Origin: Rhodospirillaceae bacterium
GTDB taxonomy: Bacteria; Pseudomonadota; Alphaproteobacteria; DSM-16000; Inquilinaceae
NCBI GenBank assembly: GCA_020638575.1
Contig: JACKIH010000003.1
Location: 2,089,501-2,153,500 of the forward strand
Direction: 5' to 3'
Length of the DNA stretch: 64,000 bases
Below are positions 34,518 through 43,264 of this stretch, piece after piece. The position numbers and the translations under genes are program-made. A model generated the notes under the pieces. It worked only from the letters and a program-made list of their open reading frames with translations, was not told the DNA's origin and did not search any database. Numbering within the stretch: position 1 is the stretch's first letter; each line of letters starts with the position of its first letter.

Positions 34518-35167
34518 TGGCGTGCCGGATCGCAACTGGACCCGCCGGGCGGGGCCGACATCTCCAACAGCGTCGTCATCAGGTCGGCGCGTTCGGCCAG
34601 CGTTTGCGCTTCCAGAAGCGCCTGCTTTTCCGGCGGCTCGAACGGGCAGATCATGGCCAGCGAGGTGATCAGGCGCTCATCCGGCGTTTCGCGCACGGCC
34701 TGCCAGTTGGCCCTGAGCCCGTTGCGCTCGAAGAACTCCATCAGGCAGGCAAGGAAGCGGTCGCGGTCGAACTCGATGGGATCGGGCTCTTCCAGGTCCT
34801 CGCCGAAGGGTTCCCAATCCACCTGGACGCGGCGGTAGCCCCGCGTGGTCGGCAGCTCCGACAAGACGGTGTAGCGGCTGACGCCCTTGAGCGCGATCAG
34901 GTAGCGGCCGTCGTCGGTCTCCTCGAACGAGGCGATGCGCCCGGCACAGCCGATGGAATAGACCTCCGGCGCCGGCGTCCGGGCGCAAGGCTCGCGCGGC
35001 TGGATCATGCCGATCAGCCGGTCGCCCGCGAGCGCGTCGTCGACCATGTTGAGGTAGCGCGGCTCGAAAATGTTGAGCGGCAGCACGCCCCGCGGCAGCA
35101 GCAGCACCCCCGTCAACGGGAAGATGGGGATGGTGCTGCTGAGGTCCGCCTGGGCCGCCACGGCCAT
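34514..35167 (-). CDS. Lon substrate-binding (LON-N) domain protein
   Basis: A 217-residue protein resembling only the N-terminal domain of Lon protease: 'STIPIFPLTGVLLLPRGVLP', 'LNIFEPRYLNMVDDALAGDR', 'IGCAGRIASFEETDDGRYLI' and a helical C-terminus 'ERLITSLAMICPFEPPEKQA'. No ATPase or protease domain, so it is not a peptidase. Widespread in alphaproteobacteria next to a thioredoxin-like gene; role unknown. Between cnoX (12 nt gap) and the GNAT gene. Confidence 0.93.
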   Translation of the reverse strand: MAVAAQADLSSTIPIFPLTGVLLLPRGVLPLNIFEPRYLNMVDDALAGDRLIGMIQPREPCARTPAPEVYSIGCAGRIASFEETDDGRYLIALKGVSRYTVLSELPTTRGYRRVQVDWEPFGEDLEEPDPIEFDRDRFLACLMEFFERNGLRANWQAVRETPDERLITSLAMICPFEPPEKQALLEAQTLAERADLMTTLLEMSAPPGGSSCDPARH

Positions 35168-35179
35168 CCTCCGCGCGGC

Positions 35180-36091
35180 TCAGGAAAACAGGATGGAGGA
35201 GAGGCGGCGGCGGGCCGACAGGGTCAGCGGGTCGGTGGGACCGAATGCCTCGAAATACTTCACCAGCTCCTTGCGGGCGGCTTCTTCGTTCCAGGTGCGG
35301 TCACGGCGCACGATTTCCAGCAGGCTGGCCACCGCCTCCGCGCGGGCACCCGCGGCGAACTGCGCCTGGGCCAGTTCGAAGCGGCTTTGGTGGTTTTCGG
35401 GATCGGCCGCCACCTTGGCCTCCAGCGCCGCCAGGTCGCCGCTGGCCGACATGGCCTGCAGGGCCAGATCGAGCGCGCTCTGCACCGACACGAGGCGGGC
35501 ATCCAGCTTGGCTTTGGGCGAAGCCTGGTCGAGCACCTGGCGCGCTTCGTCGGTGCGGCCGAGCTGCATCAGCGCGCGTGCCAGCCCGGCCCGCGCCTCC
35601 ACCTGCTCGGCGTCGTGCTGCAGCACTTGGCTGTAGATCGAGCCGGCCGACTGCCAGTCGCCGGCGTCCACCATCTCCTTGGCCTGGGCCAGCGCATCGT
35701 CCACCGGGCTCGACTTGCCGCCGAGGCCGGCCAGCCGCTCGATGAACTGCTTCACCTGGCTTTCCGGCAGCGCCCCCTGGAAATAGTCCACCGGACGGCC
35801 CTGGAAGAAGGCGTAGACCGTGGGGATCGACTGGATGCGCATCTGCCCGGCGAGCGCCTGGTTCTCGTCGATGTTCAGCTTGACGAGTTTGACCTTGCCG
35901 CCGGCCTGGCGCACCGCCTTTTCCAGCGCGGGACCGAGCTGCTTGCACGGCCCACACCACGGTGCCCAGAAGTCCACCAGCACCGGCACGGACATCGACG
36001 CTTCGATGACGTCGGCCGTAAAGCTCGCGGTCGAGGTATCCTTGATCAGGTCGGCGGCGTTTCCCGCCCCCGCGTTCAGCAGTACGTCCAT
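35180..36091 (-). CDS. Thioredoxin-fold co-chaperone CnoX/YbbN
   Basis: A 303-residue cytoplasmic protein: thioredoxin domain at about 15-120 with an intact redox motif 'DFWAPWCGPCKQLGPALEKA', then TPR-like helices ('ARAGLARALMQLGRTDEARQ'). E. coli CnoX lacks redox activity and holds chlorine-damaged proteins for GroEL; other bacterial CnoX keep CGPC and are active thioredoxins, as expected here. First gene of a six-gene run. Confidence 0.92.
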   Translation of the reverse strand: MDVLLNAGAGNAADLIKDTSTASFTADVIEASMSVPVLVDFWAPWCGPCKQLGPALEKAVRQAGGKVKLVKLNIDENQALAGQMRIQSIPTVYAFFQGRPVDYFQGALPESQVKQFIERLAGLGGKSSPVDDALAQAKEMVDAGDWQSAGSIYSQVLQHDAEQVEARAGLARALMQLGRTDEARQVLDQASPKAKLDARLVSVQSALDLALQAMSASGDLAALEAKVAADPENHQSRFELAQAQFAAGARAEAVASLLEIVRRDRTWNEEAARKELVKYFEAFGPTDPLTLSARRRLSSILFS

Positions 36092-36149
36092 CGGTCTCTA
36101 TCCACGGATTAGGGGTAACGTTGTGCGCTTTTCTCACCCGACAAGCCAG

Positions 36150-36701
36150 TCAGGGCACGTCCAGATCCACGATCTGGGGGGTGTGGCCGCAGGCTTCAAT
36201 GAAGCGCAGCAGACCGTCGCGGCCGATCGCCGTGGTCATGCTGTTGTTGAGCGGGTGGAAATTCAGCACATCGTGGGCCATCAGCCCGGCATCCAGAACC
36301 GGCTGCACAGCACCTGCGGTGTCGTTGATCAGGGCAAACGGCGTGACGGCGCCGGGAATGACGCCAAGCGCCGTCATCAGCCGCTCCGGCGAGCCGAACG
36401 ACAGGCGGCCCGAGCCGATGCGCTCGGAAAACGCCTTCAGGTCGACCGCCCGGTCCTCCTCGCACACCAGCAGCCACTGCACGCCCTTCTTGTTGCGCAG
36501 GAAGAGGTTCTTGGAGTGGCCGCCGGGGAGGATGCCGCGCAGCGACTTCGCCTCCTCCACCGTGAACACCGGCGGATGGGCAACCGTGGTGACCGGGATG
36601 TCCAGTTCCGCCAGGCGCGCCATCAGGCTGTCCGTCGTGTGGCGCGCGGACGCTGATTCGGCTGACGGATCATCAGAGGGGGGGGCGGCGGCATCGGTCA
36701 T
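36150..36701 (-). CDS. YbaK/PrdX-type prolyl-tRNA deacylase
   Basis: A 183-residue cytoplasmic editing protein. Motifs: 'VTTVAHPPVFTVEEAKSLRG', 'HSKNLFLRNKKGVQWLLVCE' (substrate-binding Lys) and 'GVIPGAVTPFALINDTAGAV'. PrdX-type proteins hydrolyse Ala-tRNA(Pro). The Ser/Ala/Asp-rich first 20 residues are probably disordered. Confidence 0.9.
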   Translation of the reverse strand: MTDAAAPPSDDPSAESASARHTTDSLMARLAELDIPVTTVAHPPVFTVEEAKSLRGILPGGHSKNLFLRNKKGVQWLLVCEEDRAVDLKAFSERIGSGRLSFGSPERLMTALGVIPGAVTPFALINDTAGAVQPVLDAGLMAHDVLNFHPLNNSMTTAIGRDGLLRFIEACGHTPQIVDLDVP

Positions 36702-36829
36702 GGTGCGGGTCCGGCGGTTGCGGGGCGTCCGAGCACTCCAGAGAGGGCTTTAGCGGACCAAACACGCCCGGCGGTCCTCCTGCAACCCTGGCGGTGTCCG
36801 GACGCGGATGCGGGCTGCCGTCGAAGGGC

Positions 36830-36857
36830 TTGCAAAGGCCGGACGAGTGGCTATGAT
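36830..36857 (+). promoter_or_regulatory. Promoter of tRNA-Gly
   Basis: TTGCAA (36830-36835), 16-bp spacer, TATGAT (36852-36857): a strong sigma-70-like promoter about 100 nt upstream of the tRNA. Confidence 0.65.
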
Positions 36858-36956
36858 CCGCCGCCTCGATTGCCGGCGGGCACGGGCCAAGCCCCGTCAT
36901 TGCCGCCGGTAAGCCCCTTGATCCGGCCTGCGATGCCGGTCCTGTGGGCTACGAGC

Positions 36957-37031
36957 GCGGGCGTAGCTCAGGGGTAGAGCGCAACCTTGCCAAGGTTGAA
37001 GTCGAGGGTTCGAATCCCTTCGCCCGCTCCA
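36957..37031 (+). tRNA. tRNA-Gly(GCC)
   Basis: Full cloverleaf: acceptor GCGGGCG/CGCCCGC, D-arm GCTC..GAGC, anticodon arm CAACC-TTGCCAA-GGTTG with anticodon GCC, T-arm GAGGG-TTCGAAT-CCCTT, and genomically encoded CCA. A transposon-end relic starts about 10 nt downstream, so the tRNA 3' side may have been an insertion spot. Confidence 0.97.
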
Positions 37032-37040
37032 AGTCTTGCA

Positions 37041-37093
37041 TGTCCAGCCCGGACACATGGGTGACGTTTTGTACCGGAGACATGGGTAGCACC
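37041..37093. mobile_element. Insertion-sequence end relic (IS481-like)
   Basis: Two related blocks, CCGGACACATGGGTGAC and CCGGAGACATGGGTAGC, stand close together, resembling ends of IS481-family elements as I remember them. No transposase. A second relic of the same kind in the same orientation is at 63448-63491. The rest of the gap 37094-37458 shows nothing else. Confidence 0.5.
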
Positions 37094-37458
37094 CTGGCTC
37101 CGCCGACGGCGGAATGCTGCTGCCGCCGGGTCGCTCCATCGCGCACGGCAATTCAAGACCGCTTACGCAAGCGCGCGCCAATCAAGCTAAGGGCGGATTG
37201 ATTAAATGGGTCCGCCATCCTCAGCCAGGGGACGGAACCGCTCGCCCTTTCGCCCTGAGCTGAGCCCGATCGGGCGCCGCCGCCGGAATTCCCCAGCGGT
37301 GCCACGGCCGTGCCATCGGCCCCTGCCAGCCTGCCAAGATCCGAACAGAGGCCGGCAAGTGATTCGCGTGTCGGTAACAGGACTCGCCGCAGATGCGCGC
37401 CGAACAAGGCTGCCGAACCCCTGAAAAGGCCAGGTCCGCGGCCGGCGCGCGGAAGCAG

Positions 37459-37488
37459 TTGTCGGGGCAAGTGCCGATGGTCTATTGT
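37459..37488 (+). promoter_or_regulatory. Promoter of the OmpA/MotA/MotB-like module
   Basis: TTGTCG (37459-37464), 18-bp spacer, TATTGT (37483-37488), 56 nt upstream of the ATG at 37544. Confidence 0.4.
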
Positions 37489-37543
37489 CAATCCATCGGA
37501 AAATGAAAGCGTTACCGCCAGTTCTTAAGGCACGGAGTCGGTG

Positions 37544-38824
37544 ATGGCGAAGGGCAAGGCGGCGCCCCGGGCGGGCCGCGGTACCATCGGTACCCGGCGG
37601 CCGGGCGGGCCGTCGGCGATCGGGCTTGCGGCAGCCGCGGCCCTGGTCTGGTTCACCGCAGCGCACGGCACGGCCCGCGCCCAGGTGGTGGTCGGCGGCG
37701 ACGGCGGGGCCTCGGCGGTCACCGTCGATCAGGGCGTGCTCGATGCCCTGGGCCCGGCACCGGCCGGCACCGCACCGCCGCCCTCGGGTCCGCCCGCCGG
37801 GGCACCGGTGAATATCCGCCCGCAGACGCCCTATGTACCGCCGCCTGCAGCGCCGATGCCGGCGGCCACGCACGCGCCCGCCGCTGCCGAGCCGCCGCCT
37901 GAGGCCGAGCCCGCGGCAACCCAGCCGCCGGAGCCGGAGCCGGCACCCCAGCAGGCGGTGGAAGCCGCCGCCGATCGGTCGCAGTGGCAACCGCCGCCGC
38001 CGGGCCAGCGCCCCCCGGTCGCCATCCCCGAGCCGGCCCCGGTGGCGGAAGAGTTGGTGGCCGAAGAGCCGCCGGCAGACGTGGCCGCCGATACGCCCTC
38101 GCCGCAGCCGGCCGAGGTGCCGCAGCGCGTCGCCCCCTTCCAGCCGCCACGACCGGGCCTGCGTCCGCAGCCGCCGGCCGCTCCTGTCGAGATCGCCGAG
38201 GCCGCACCGCCGGAGAACGACGGCGTGGTCGCCGATGTGCGGCCCGAGCCGCCTGAGATCCCCGACGCGCCGGGCATCGTCGCCACCAGCCCGCCGGCCC
38301 CGCCGGTGCCCGAACAGGTGCCCCCGGCGGACGTGCCCGACCGGCCGGACATCGTGGCCGACGCTCCGCCGCCGGCCCCGGTGATCCTGGGCGATCATCC
38401 CGCGGTGCCGCGCGAAGCCGACCCGGAGATGGACGCGCTGACGAGCGGCGAGGAGGCCGCCGCGGAAACCCAGCTCGCCTCTCTGCCGCCCTCCCTTGGC
38501 GGCGGTGCCATGGCGATGGACGAAGAGACCCTGACCATCCCCTTCACGGCCGACGCCATCGACCTGCCCGCTGCGGCCCTGCCGGTACTGGACGAGTTGG
38601 CCAACCGCATGGAGGCCAACCCCGGCTTGCGCCTGCAGGTGCTCGCCTACGCCAGCGGCGGCAGCGGCAGTGCCGCACGCTCCACCTCGCTCAACCGGGC
38701 CATCGCGGTGCGCAGCTACCTGATGGACCGCGACATCCGGCGAACCCGCATCGACGTCCGGGCGCTCGGCGACACCGCGTCGGACGGCTCGCCCGACCGC
38801 ATCGACCTGGTGATCGCGCCATGA
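37544..38824 (+). CDS. Proline-rich envelope protein with OmpA-like C-terminus
   Basis: A 426-residue protein. A hydrophobic segment 'IGLAAAAALVWFTAAHGTAR' near residues 27-46 is a signal peptide or anchor. Residues about 70-310 are very rich in Pro, Ala and Glu and probably disordered, as in TonB/TolA-type spacers. The C-terminal 95 residues form an OmpA-like fold: 'LTIPFTADAIDLPAAALPVL', 'LRLQVLAYASGGSG', 'LNRAIAVRSYLMDRDIRRTR'. Key peptidoglycan-binding residues seem altered (no clear NxxLSxxRA), so binding is uncertain. Stop overlaps the next gene's ATG. Confidence 0.8.
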   Translation: MAKGKAAPRAGRGTIGTRRPGGPSAIGLAAAAALVWFTAAHGTARAQVVVGGDGGASAVTVDQGVLDALGPAPAGTAPPPSGPPAGAPVNIRPQTPYVPPPAAPMPAATHAPAAAEPPPEAEPAATQPPEPEPAPQQAVEAAADRSQWQPPPPGQRPPVAIPEPAPVAEELVAEEPPADVAADTPSPQPAEVPQRVAPFQPPRPGLRPQPPAAPVEIAEAAPPENDGVVADVRPEPPEIPDAPGIVATSPPAPPVPEQVPPADVPDRPDIVADAPPPAPVILGDHPAVPREADPEMDALTSGEEAAAETQLASLPPSLGGGAMAMDEETLTIPFTADAIDLPAAALPVLDELANRMEANPGLRLQVLAYASGGSGSAARSTSLNRAIAVRSYLMDRDIRRTRIDVRALGDTASDGSPDRIDLVIAP

Positions 38825-40083
38825 GCCTGGCCGAGATGCATGCCCGCGCCCGCGGCGGCGAGGTGCCGGCCTTTTCCCGGCCGTCGCGCTACATCAACCG
38901 CATGGCGCTGTTCGTCGGCGGCGTGGCGGTGGTGGCGCTGCTGCTGGTCCAGGGCCTGTCGGGTGCCTTCATGGCCAACCCGGCGCTCAACGGCGTCATC
39001 GTCGGCCTGCTGCTCGTCGGCATCGGCTTTGCCTTCCGCTCGGTGGTGCGGCTGGGCCGCGAGATCGACTGGCTGACCTGGTATCAGACCTATATCAGCC
39101 ACCCCCGGCCGCAGACGATTACGCCGCCGCGCCCAACCCTGCTGGCGCCCATGGCGCGCATGCTGGGCGACCGGCCGCGCCGGCTGAGCCTGTCGGCGAC
39201 CTCGCTGCGCTCGTTGCTGGACGGCATCGATGCGCGCCTGTCGGAAGGCCGCGAGCTGTCGCGCTACCTGATCGGCCTGCTCATCTTCCTCGGCCTGCTC
39301 GGCACCTTCTGGGGGCTGTTGCAGACGGTGGGAGCGGTCAGCGACGTGATCGGCAACCTGTCGGTCAGCCGCGGCGAGCTGGCCATCGTCTTCGCCGAGC
39401 TTCAGGCCGGCCTGGAAGCGCCCTTGGGTGGCATGGGTACGGCCTTCAGCTCGTCCCTGTTCGGGCTCACCGGCTCGCTGGTGCTGGGCTTTCTGGAGTT
39501 GCAGGCGAACCAGGCCCAGTCGCGCTTCTTCAACGAGCTGGAGGACTGGCTGTCGGGCAATGTCCGCCTCACCGCCGGTGCCTCCGCCGGCGACGGCGAG
39601 GCCGGCAGCGTCAACGCCTATGTCTCCGCCTTGCTCGACACCACCGCGGAGGCCATGGACAAGCTGGAGCGCTCGGTCTCCCGCACCGAGGAGGCACGGC
39701 GCCGCGAGGCCGCCAACCTGGGCGCCCTGATCGACAACCTGTCGACCCTGATCGACCGCATGGAACACCAGCAGACCCAGATGACGCGCATCGCCGAGAC
39801 CAACGGCGACCTCGCCGTCGCCATGTCCAAGCTGAGCCAGACCGCCCAGGACGGGCGCTTCGGCCTGGACGGGCCGAGCCGCGACCACCTGCGCACCATC
39901 GATGCCAAGCTGGCCCAGCTCGTGGCCGACGCCGCCGAAGGCCGCGAGCGCATGATCGAGGAGGTCCACGGCGAGTTCCGCATGCTCGCGCGCACCATCG
40001 CCGCGGTTTACGAAGACCCCGGCACCCCTGGCACGCCCGCCACCCCCGCCGCGCCGCCGGCACCGCCGGACCTGCGCCGCTGA
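38821..40083 (+). CDS. MotA/TolQ/ExbB-like proton channel protein
   Basis: A 420-residue inner-membrane protein. Membrane segments near 28-50, 55-77, 142-165 and 198-225; the third and fourth carry the family patterns 'LIFLGLLGTFWGLLQTVGAV' and 'PLGGMGTAFSSSLFGLTGSL'. A cytoplasmic tail of about 190 residues is largely coiled coil. MotA/ExbB proteins form pentamers around two MotB/ExbD helices and use proton flow. Starts in an ATGA overlap with the gene upstream and precedes the MotB-like gene by 10 nt; no flagellar gene is near. Confidence 0.88.
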   Translation: MSLAEMHARARGGEVPAFSRPSRYINRMALFVGGVAVVALLLVQGLSGAFMANPALNGVIVGLLLVGIGFAFRSVVRLGREIDWLTWYQTYISHPRPQTITPPRPTLLAPMARMLGDRPRRLSLSATSLRSLLDGIDARLSEGRELSRYLIGLLIFLGLLGTFWGLLQTVGAVSDVIGNLSVSRGELAIVFAELQAGLEAPLGGMGTAFSSSLFGLTGSLVLGFLELQANQAQSRFFNELEDWLSGNVRLTAGASAGDGEAGSVNAYVSALLDTTAEAMDKLERSVSRTEEARRREAANLGALIDNLSTLIDRMEHQQTQMTRIAETNGDLAVAMSKLSQTAQDGRFGLDGPSRDHLRTIDAKLAQLVADAAEGRERMIEEVHGEFRMLARTIAAVYEDPGTPGTPATPAAPPAPPDLRR

Positions 40084-40093
40084 GCGGTTGACC

Positions 40094-42457
40094 ATGCTCG
40101 CCACCCGCAACCGCAGAGCCGCCCGCCCGCCCAACATCTGGCCGGGCTTCGTCGATGCCCTGTCGTCCTTGCTGCTGGTGGTGATGTTCCTGCTGCTGGT
40201 GTTCGTGCTGGCGCAGTTCTTCCTGTCCACCATGCTGTCGGGCCAGGACGACCTGGTGGACCGGCTGACCCGGCAGATCGAGGATCTGGACGGCCGCCTG
40301 CAGATCGAACAGGCAGCCGGTGCCGCCTTGCGCGAGCGCTTCGCCGCGCTCACCGTCGACCTGCAGAACGCGCGCACCGAGCGCGACGAGCTGGCGCGTG
40401 CCGCCGACAGCCTGAGCGACCAGCGTCAGGCGCTGGAAGACGAGTTGCAGGCCGCCCTCGACCGCGTGGCGGCGGAGGAAACCAGCGGCGCCGACCGCGA
40501 TGCCGAGCTGGACGATGCCTACGCCACCATCACGGCCGACCGCGAAACCATCGAGTTGCAGCTTCGCGAAATCGCCAGCCTGCAGGAAGACATCCGCGCG
40601 CTGCGCACCGTGCGCGGCGACCTGGAAGCGGAGGTGGCAGCCCTGTCGCTGGCGCTGGACGCCGCCCGGGCGGAAGCCGAACAGCTCGGCGTCGACCTGT
40701 CGGAAACCCAGTCCCTGGTCGCGCTGCTGGAACAGCGGCTGGCCGAACGCAACAGCGAACTCGCCCGCCTCAACGACACGCTTACGGCCGAGCAGGACCG
40801 TGCCGCCACCCTCGCCGCCGATCTGGAGGAGGCGACCGAGCGGGCCGACCGCACCACGGCGGAGCTGGCATCGCAAAGCGAGCGGGCCGACCTGATGGCG
40901 CGCCGCCTGGACGACCAGGCGGTCCGCGCACGCGACCTGCAAACGCAACTCGACGACCGCACCGTCGCCATGGCCGACCTGGACGCGCAACTCGCTGCGT
41001 TGCAGGACCAGATGGAAGCCGCCACCGCCCAGCTTGCGGCCGCCAACGCCGACATCGCGCGGCTCGCCGGCGCGCTCGCCATCACCGAGGCGGACAACCG
41101 GGCGCTGCGCCGGGACTACGAAAACGTGGTGGCGCTGCTGTCGGACACCAGCGAGCAGCTCGACACCGCGTCCAGCGAGAACGAAGCGCTGGAGCGCGAA
41201 CTTGCCCAGACGGAAACCCGCAACGAGGAGCTGGTGTCTAGCCTCGACACCGCCAACGCGCGCGGGGCGGAGCTGTCCACGGCCCTGGAAGATACCGCTG
41301 CCCAGAATGCCGTGATGCGCCGGGAGCTGGACCGGATCGAAGCCGAGCAGGCCGATCTGGCGGCCCAGGTGGACGCGCGCGAGGCCACCAACAGCGAACT
41401 GCGCGGCCGCCTGCACCTGAGCGACGCGGAAATCATCCGCCTGCGCGACCTGTTGAGCGCGCGCGAGGGCGAGATCGCGACGCTGGCCGGCGACGTCTCC
41501 CAGGCCAACCAGCTCGTGGACGACCTGCGCACCGCACTTAACGAGGCCGAGGCGGAGGGCGACGACCTGCTGGTGCAGCTCCGCCTCAGCGAGGAGGACC
41601 GCGATCGCCTGCGCGCCGAACTGGCCACGCTGCGCGACCGCCGCAACCGGCTGGAAACCGAACTGGCGGCGGCGGAGGAGCGCACCGTGCTGGCCCAGCG
41701 CGAGATCGACGACCGCGACGTGCGCATCCAGGAGTTGGTCGAACGGTTGTCGATCACCGCCGCCGACCTGGACGCCTCGCGCGACCAGGCCGAGGCCGCC
41801 GCGGCGGACGGGGCCGACCTGCGCGACGAGATCGCCGCCCTCAACCAGCGCCTGGCCGAGGTGCAGGGGGCGCTCGATGCCTCGCGCGCCACGGTGCAGG
41901 ACCAGGAGATCGAGATCGCCCGCCTGGACGCCGACCTCAACCAGGCGCTGTTGCGCCGCGTGCAGGAACTCGGCCGCTACCGTTCGGAATTCCTCGGCCG
42001 GCTGCGCGAGGTGTTGGGCGGCCGCGACGACGTGCGGGTGGTGGGCGACCGCTTCGTCTTCCAGTCCGAAGTGCTGTTCGCTTCCGGCTCGGCCACGCTG
42101 CAACCGGACGGCCGGCGCCAGCTCGCCCAGTTCGCCAACGAGCTGCTGTCGATCATCGACGAGCTGCCCGACGACATCGACTGGGTGCTGCGGGTGGACG
42201 GCCACACCGACCGGCGGCCCATCCACACCGAGGACTTCCCCTCCAACTGGGAGCTGTCGACCGCACGGGCCACCTCGGTCGTCCGCTTCCTGGTGGAAGC
42301 GGGCGTGCCGGAAGGCCGGTTGGCGGCCGCCGGCTTCGGCGAGTTCCAGCCGCTGGACCCGCGCGAAACCGACGAGGCCTACCGGCGCAACCGGCGCATC
42401 GAGCTGCAGCTCGACCAGCGGCTCTCCACCGAACCGGGGGTGGGGGGCGGCCCCTGA
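40094..42457 (+). CDS. MotB-like protein with giant coiled coil and OmpA domain
   Basis: A 787-residue protein: one membrane segment at about 16-48 ('GFVDALSSLLLVVMFLLLVF') with Asp21 placed like the proton-carrying Asp of MotB; a near-continuous predicted coiled coil from about 50 to 620 (repeated L/E/R/A heptads); and an OmpA C-terminal domain from about 650 with 'VDGHTDRRPIHTEDFPSNWE' and 'LSTARATSVVRFLVEAGVPE', the intact peptidoglycan-binding signature. If fully extended the coil would exceed the periplasm, so it must fold back or bundle. ATG at 40094; a TTG lies two codons upstream. Confidence 0.88.
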   Translation: MLATRNRRAARPPNIWPGFVDALSSLLLVVMFLLLVFVLAQFFLSTMLSGQDDLVDRLTRQIEDLDGRLQIEQAAGAALRERFAALTVDLQNARTERDELARAADSLSDQRQALEDELQAALDRVAAEETSGADRDAELDDAYATITADRETIELQLREIASLQEDIRALRTVRGDLEAEVAALSLALDAARAEAEQLGVDLSETQSLVALLEQRLAERNSELARLNDTLTAEQDRAATLAADLEEATERADRTTAELASQSERADLMARRLDDQAVRARDLQTQLDDRTVAMADLDAQLAALQDQMEAATAQLAAANADIARLAGALAITEADNRALRRDYENVVALLSDTSEQLDTASSENEALERELAQTETRNEELVSSLDTANARGAELSTALEDTAAQNAVMRRELDRIEAEQADLAAQVDAREATNSELRGRLHLSDAEIIRLRDLLSAREGEIATLAGDVSQANQLVDDLRTALNEAEAEGDDLLVQLRLSEEDRDRLRAELATLRDRRNRLETELAAAEERTVLAQREIDDRDVRIQELVERLSITAADLDASRDQAEAAAADGADLRDEIAALNQRLAEVQGALDASRATVQDQEIEIARLDADLNQALLRRVQELGRYRSEFLGRLREVLGGRDDVRVVGDRFVFQSEVLFASGSATLQPDGRRQLAQFANELLSIIDELPDDIDWVLRVDGHTDRRPIHTEDFPSNWELSTARATSVVRFLVEAGVPEGRLAAAGFGEFQPLDPRETDEAYRRNRRIELQLDQRLSTEPGVGGGP

Positions 42458-42565
42458 GGCCGGTGCCGCGGCGGCGCAAACACCATCCGGCGCGGGCCGG
42501 ACAGGTATGTTAATATCCTCCGGTATGCTGGCGGAAGGCGCAGCGCCGGAGAACTTGTGCATTTT

Positions 42566-42658
42566 CAGTTCAAGCTGCACCAGCCCACTCCCCCGCCCGG
42601 CCACCCAATATTTTACAATGGCTTGGGTGGCCGGGCAGGGGAGTGGGCTGGAACTGAA
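42566..42658. repeat. Dispersed palindromic repeat, copy 1
   Basis: The left arm ends CCCGGCCACCCA, the right arm starts TGGGTGGCCGGGCAGGGG and continues with AGTGGGCTGGAACTG; arms are near-perfectly complementary over about 28 bp except a 9-nt insertion in the left arm, with a 16-nt AT-rich loop. Related to the repeat at 60331-60409. Confidence 0.7.
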
Positions 42659-42695
42659 CCAATGGCGGCGGATGCCGCCCTAGCGTGAGGCGATC

Positions 42696-43247
42696 ATGGC
42701 AGGCAGAAGCTGGGCGGCAGTGGCATTCGTGCTGGCGATGGCGTGCGCCCAAGGGACATTGGCCCAGCTCGACCTGGTGGCCGAACCGCCGCTGATCCAG
42801 GCGATCCGGCAGAACGATCTCGACGAGGTGCGCGATGCCCTGACGCTGGGCCGCTCGGCGCGCGTCACCTCCAACAACGGCACGTCTGCGCTGACCATCG
42901 CCGTGGAAACGGCCAGTGCCGCCATCGTGCAGGAATTGCTGGAAGCGGGGGCCCTGCCCGGCTTGGCCGACCGCACCGGGGAAACGCCGCTGCATGCCGC
43001 CGCGCGGCGCGACCGGCCCGACGTGGTGGCGCTGCTGATCGCCCACGGCGCCGACGTGGACGATGCCAACCGCCAGGGCCTGACGGCGCTGATGACCGCT
43101 GCCCGCAACGAGTGCCCGGGCGTGGCCGAGGTACTGCTGGCAAACGGCGCCGACCCGCTTGCCACCGATTTCACCGGGCGTACCGCGGAGGATTGGGCGA
43201 TCGCCAGCCGCTCCACCCGCACCCTGCAGGTGCTGCAGAACCGATAG
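42696..43247 (+). CDS. Exported ankyrin-repeat protein
   Basis: A 183-residue protein with a signal peptide (about 1-23, 'AAVAFVLAMACAQGTLAQ') and four ankyrin repeats, e.g. 'TGETPLHAAARRDRPDVVAL' and 'QGLTALMTAARNECPGVAEV'. Probably a periplasmic binding scaffold. It follows the MotB-like gene across a palindromic repeat; whether it belongs to that module is open. It is convergent with tonB. Confidence 0.85.
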   Translation: MAGRSWAAVAFVLAMACAQGTLAQLDLVAEPPLIQAIRQNDLDEVRDALTLGRSARVTSNNGTSALTIAVETASAAIVQELLEAGALPGLADRTGETPLHAAARRDRPDVVALLIAHGADVDDANRQGLTALMTAARNECPGVAEVLLANGADPLATDFTGRTAEDWAIASRSTRTLQVLQNR

Positions 43248-43264
43248 GTTGCTGCGGGCTCTTC

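Noticed and set aside
38821..42457. Zorya-type anti-phage defence (ZorAB)
   Set aside because: MotA/MotB-like pair fits loosely, but the long coil is on the MotB-like protein rather than the MotA-like one, and no ZorC, ZorD or ZorE gene follows; an ankyrin gene and tonB are next.
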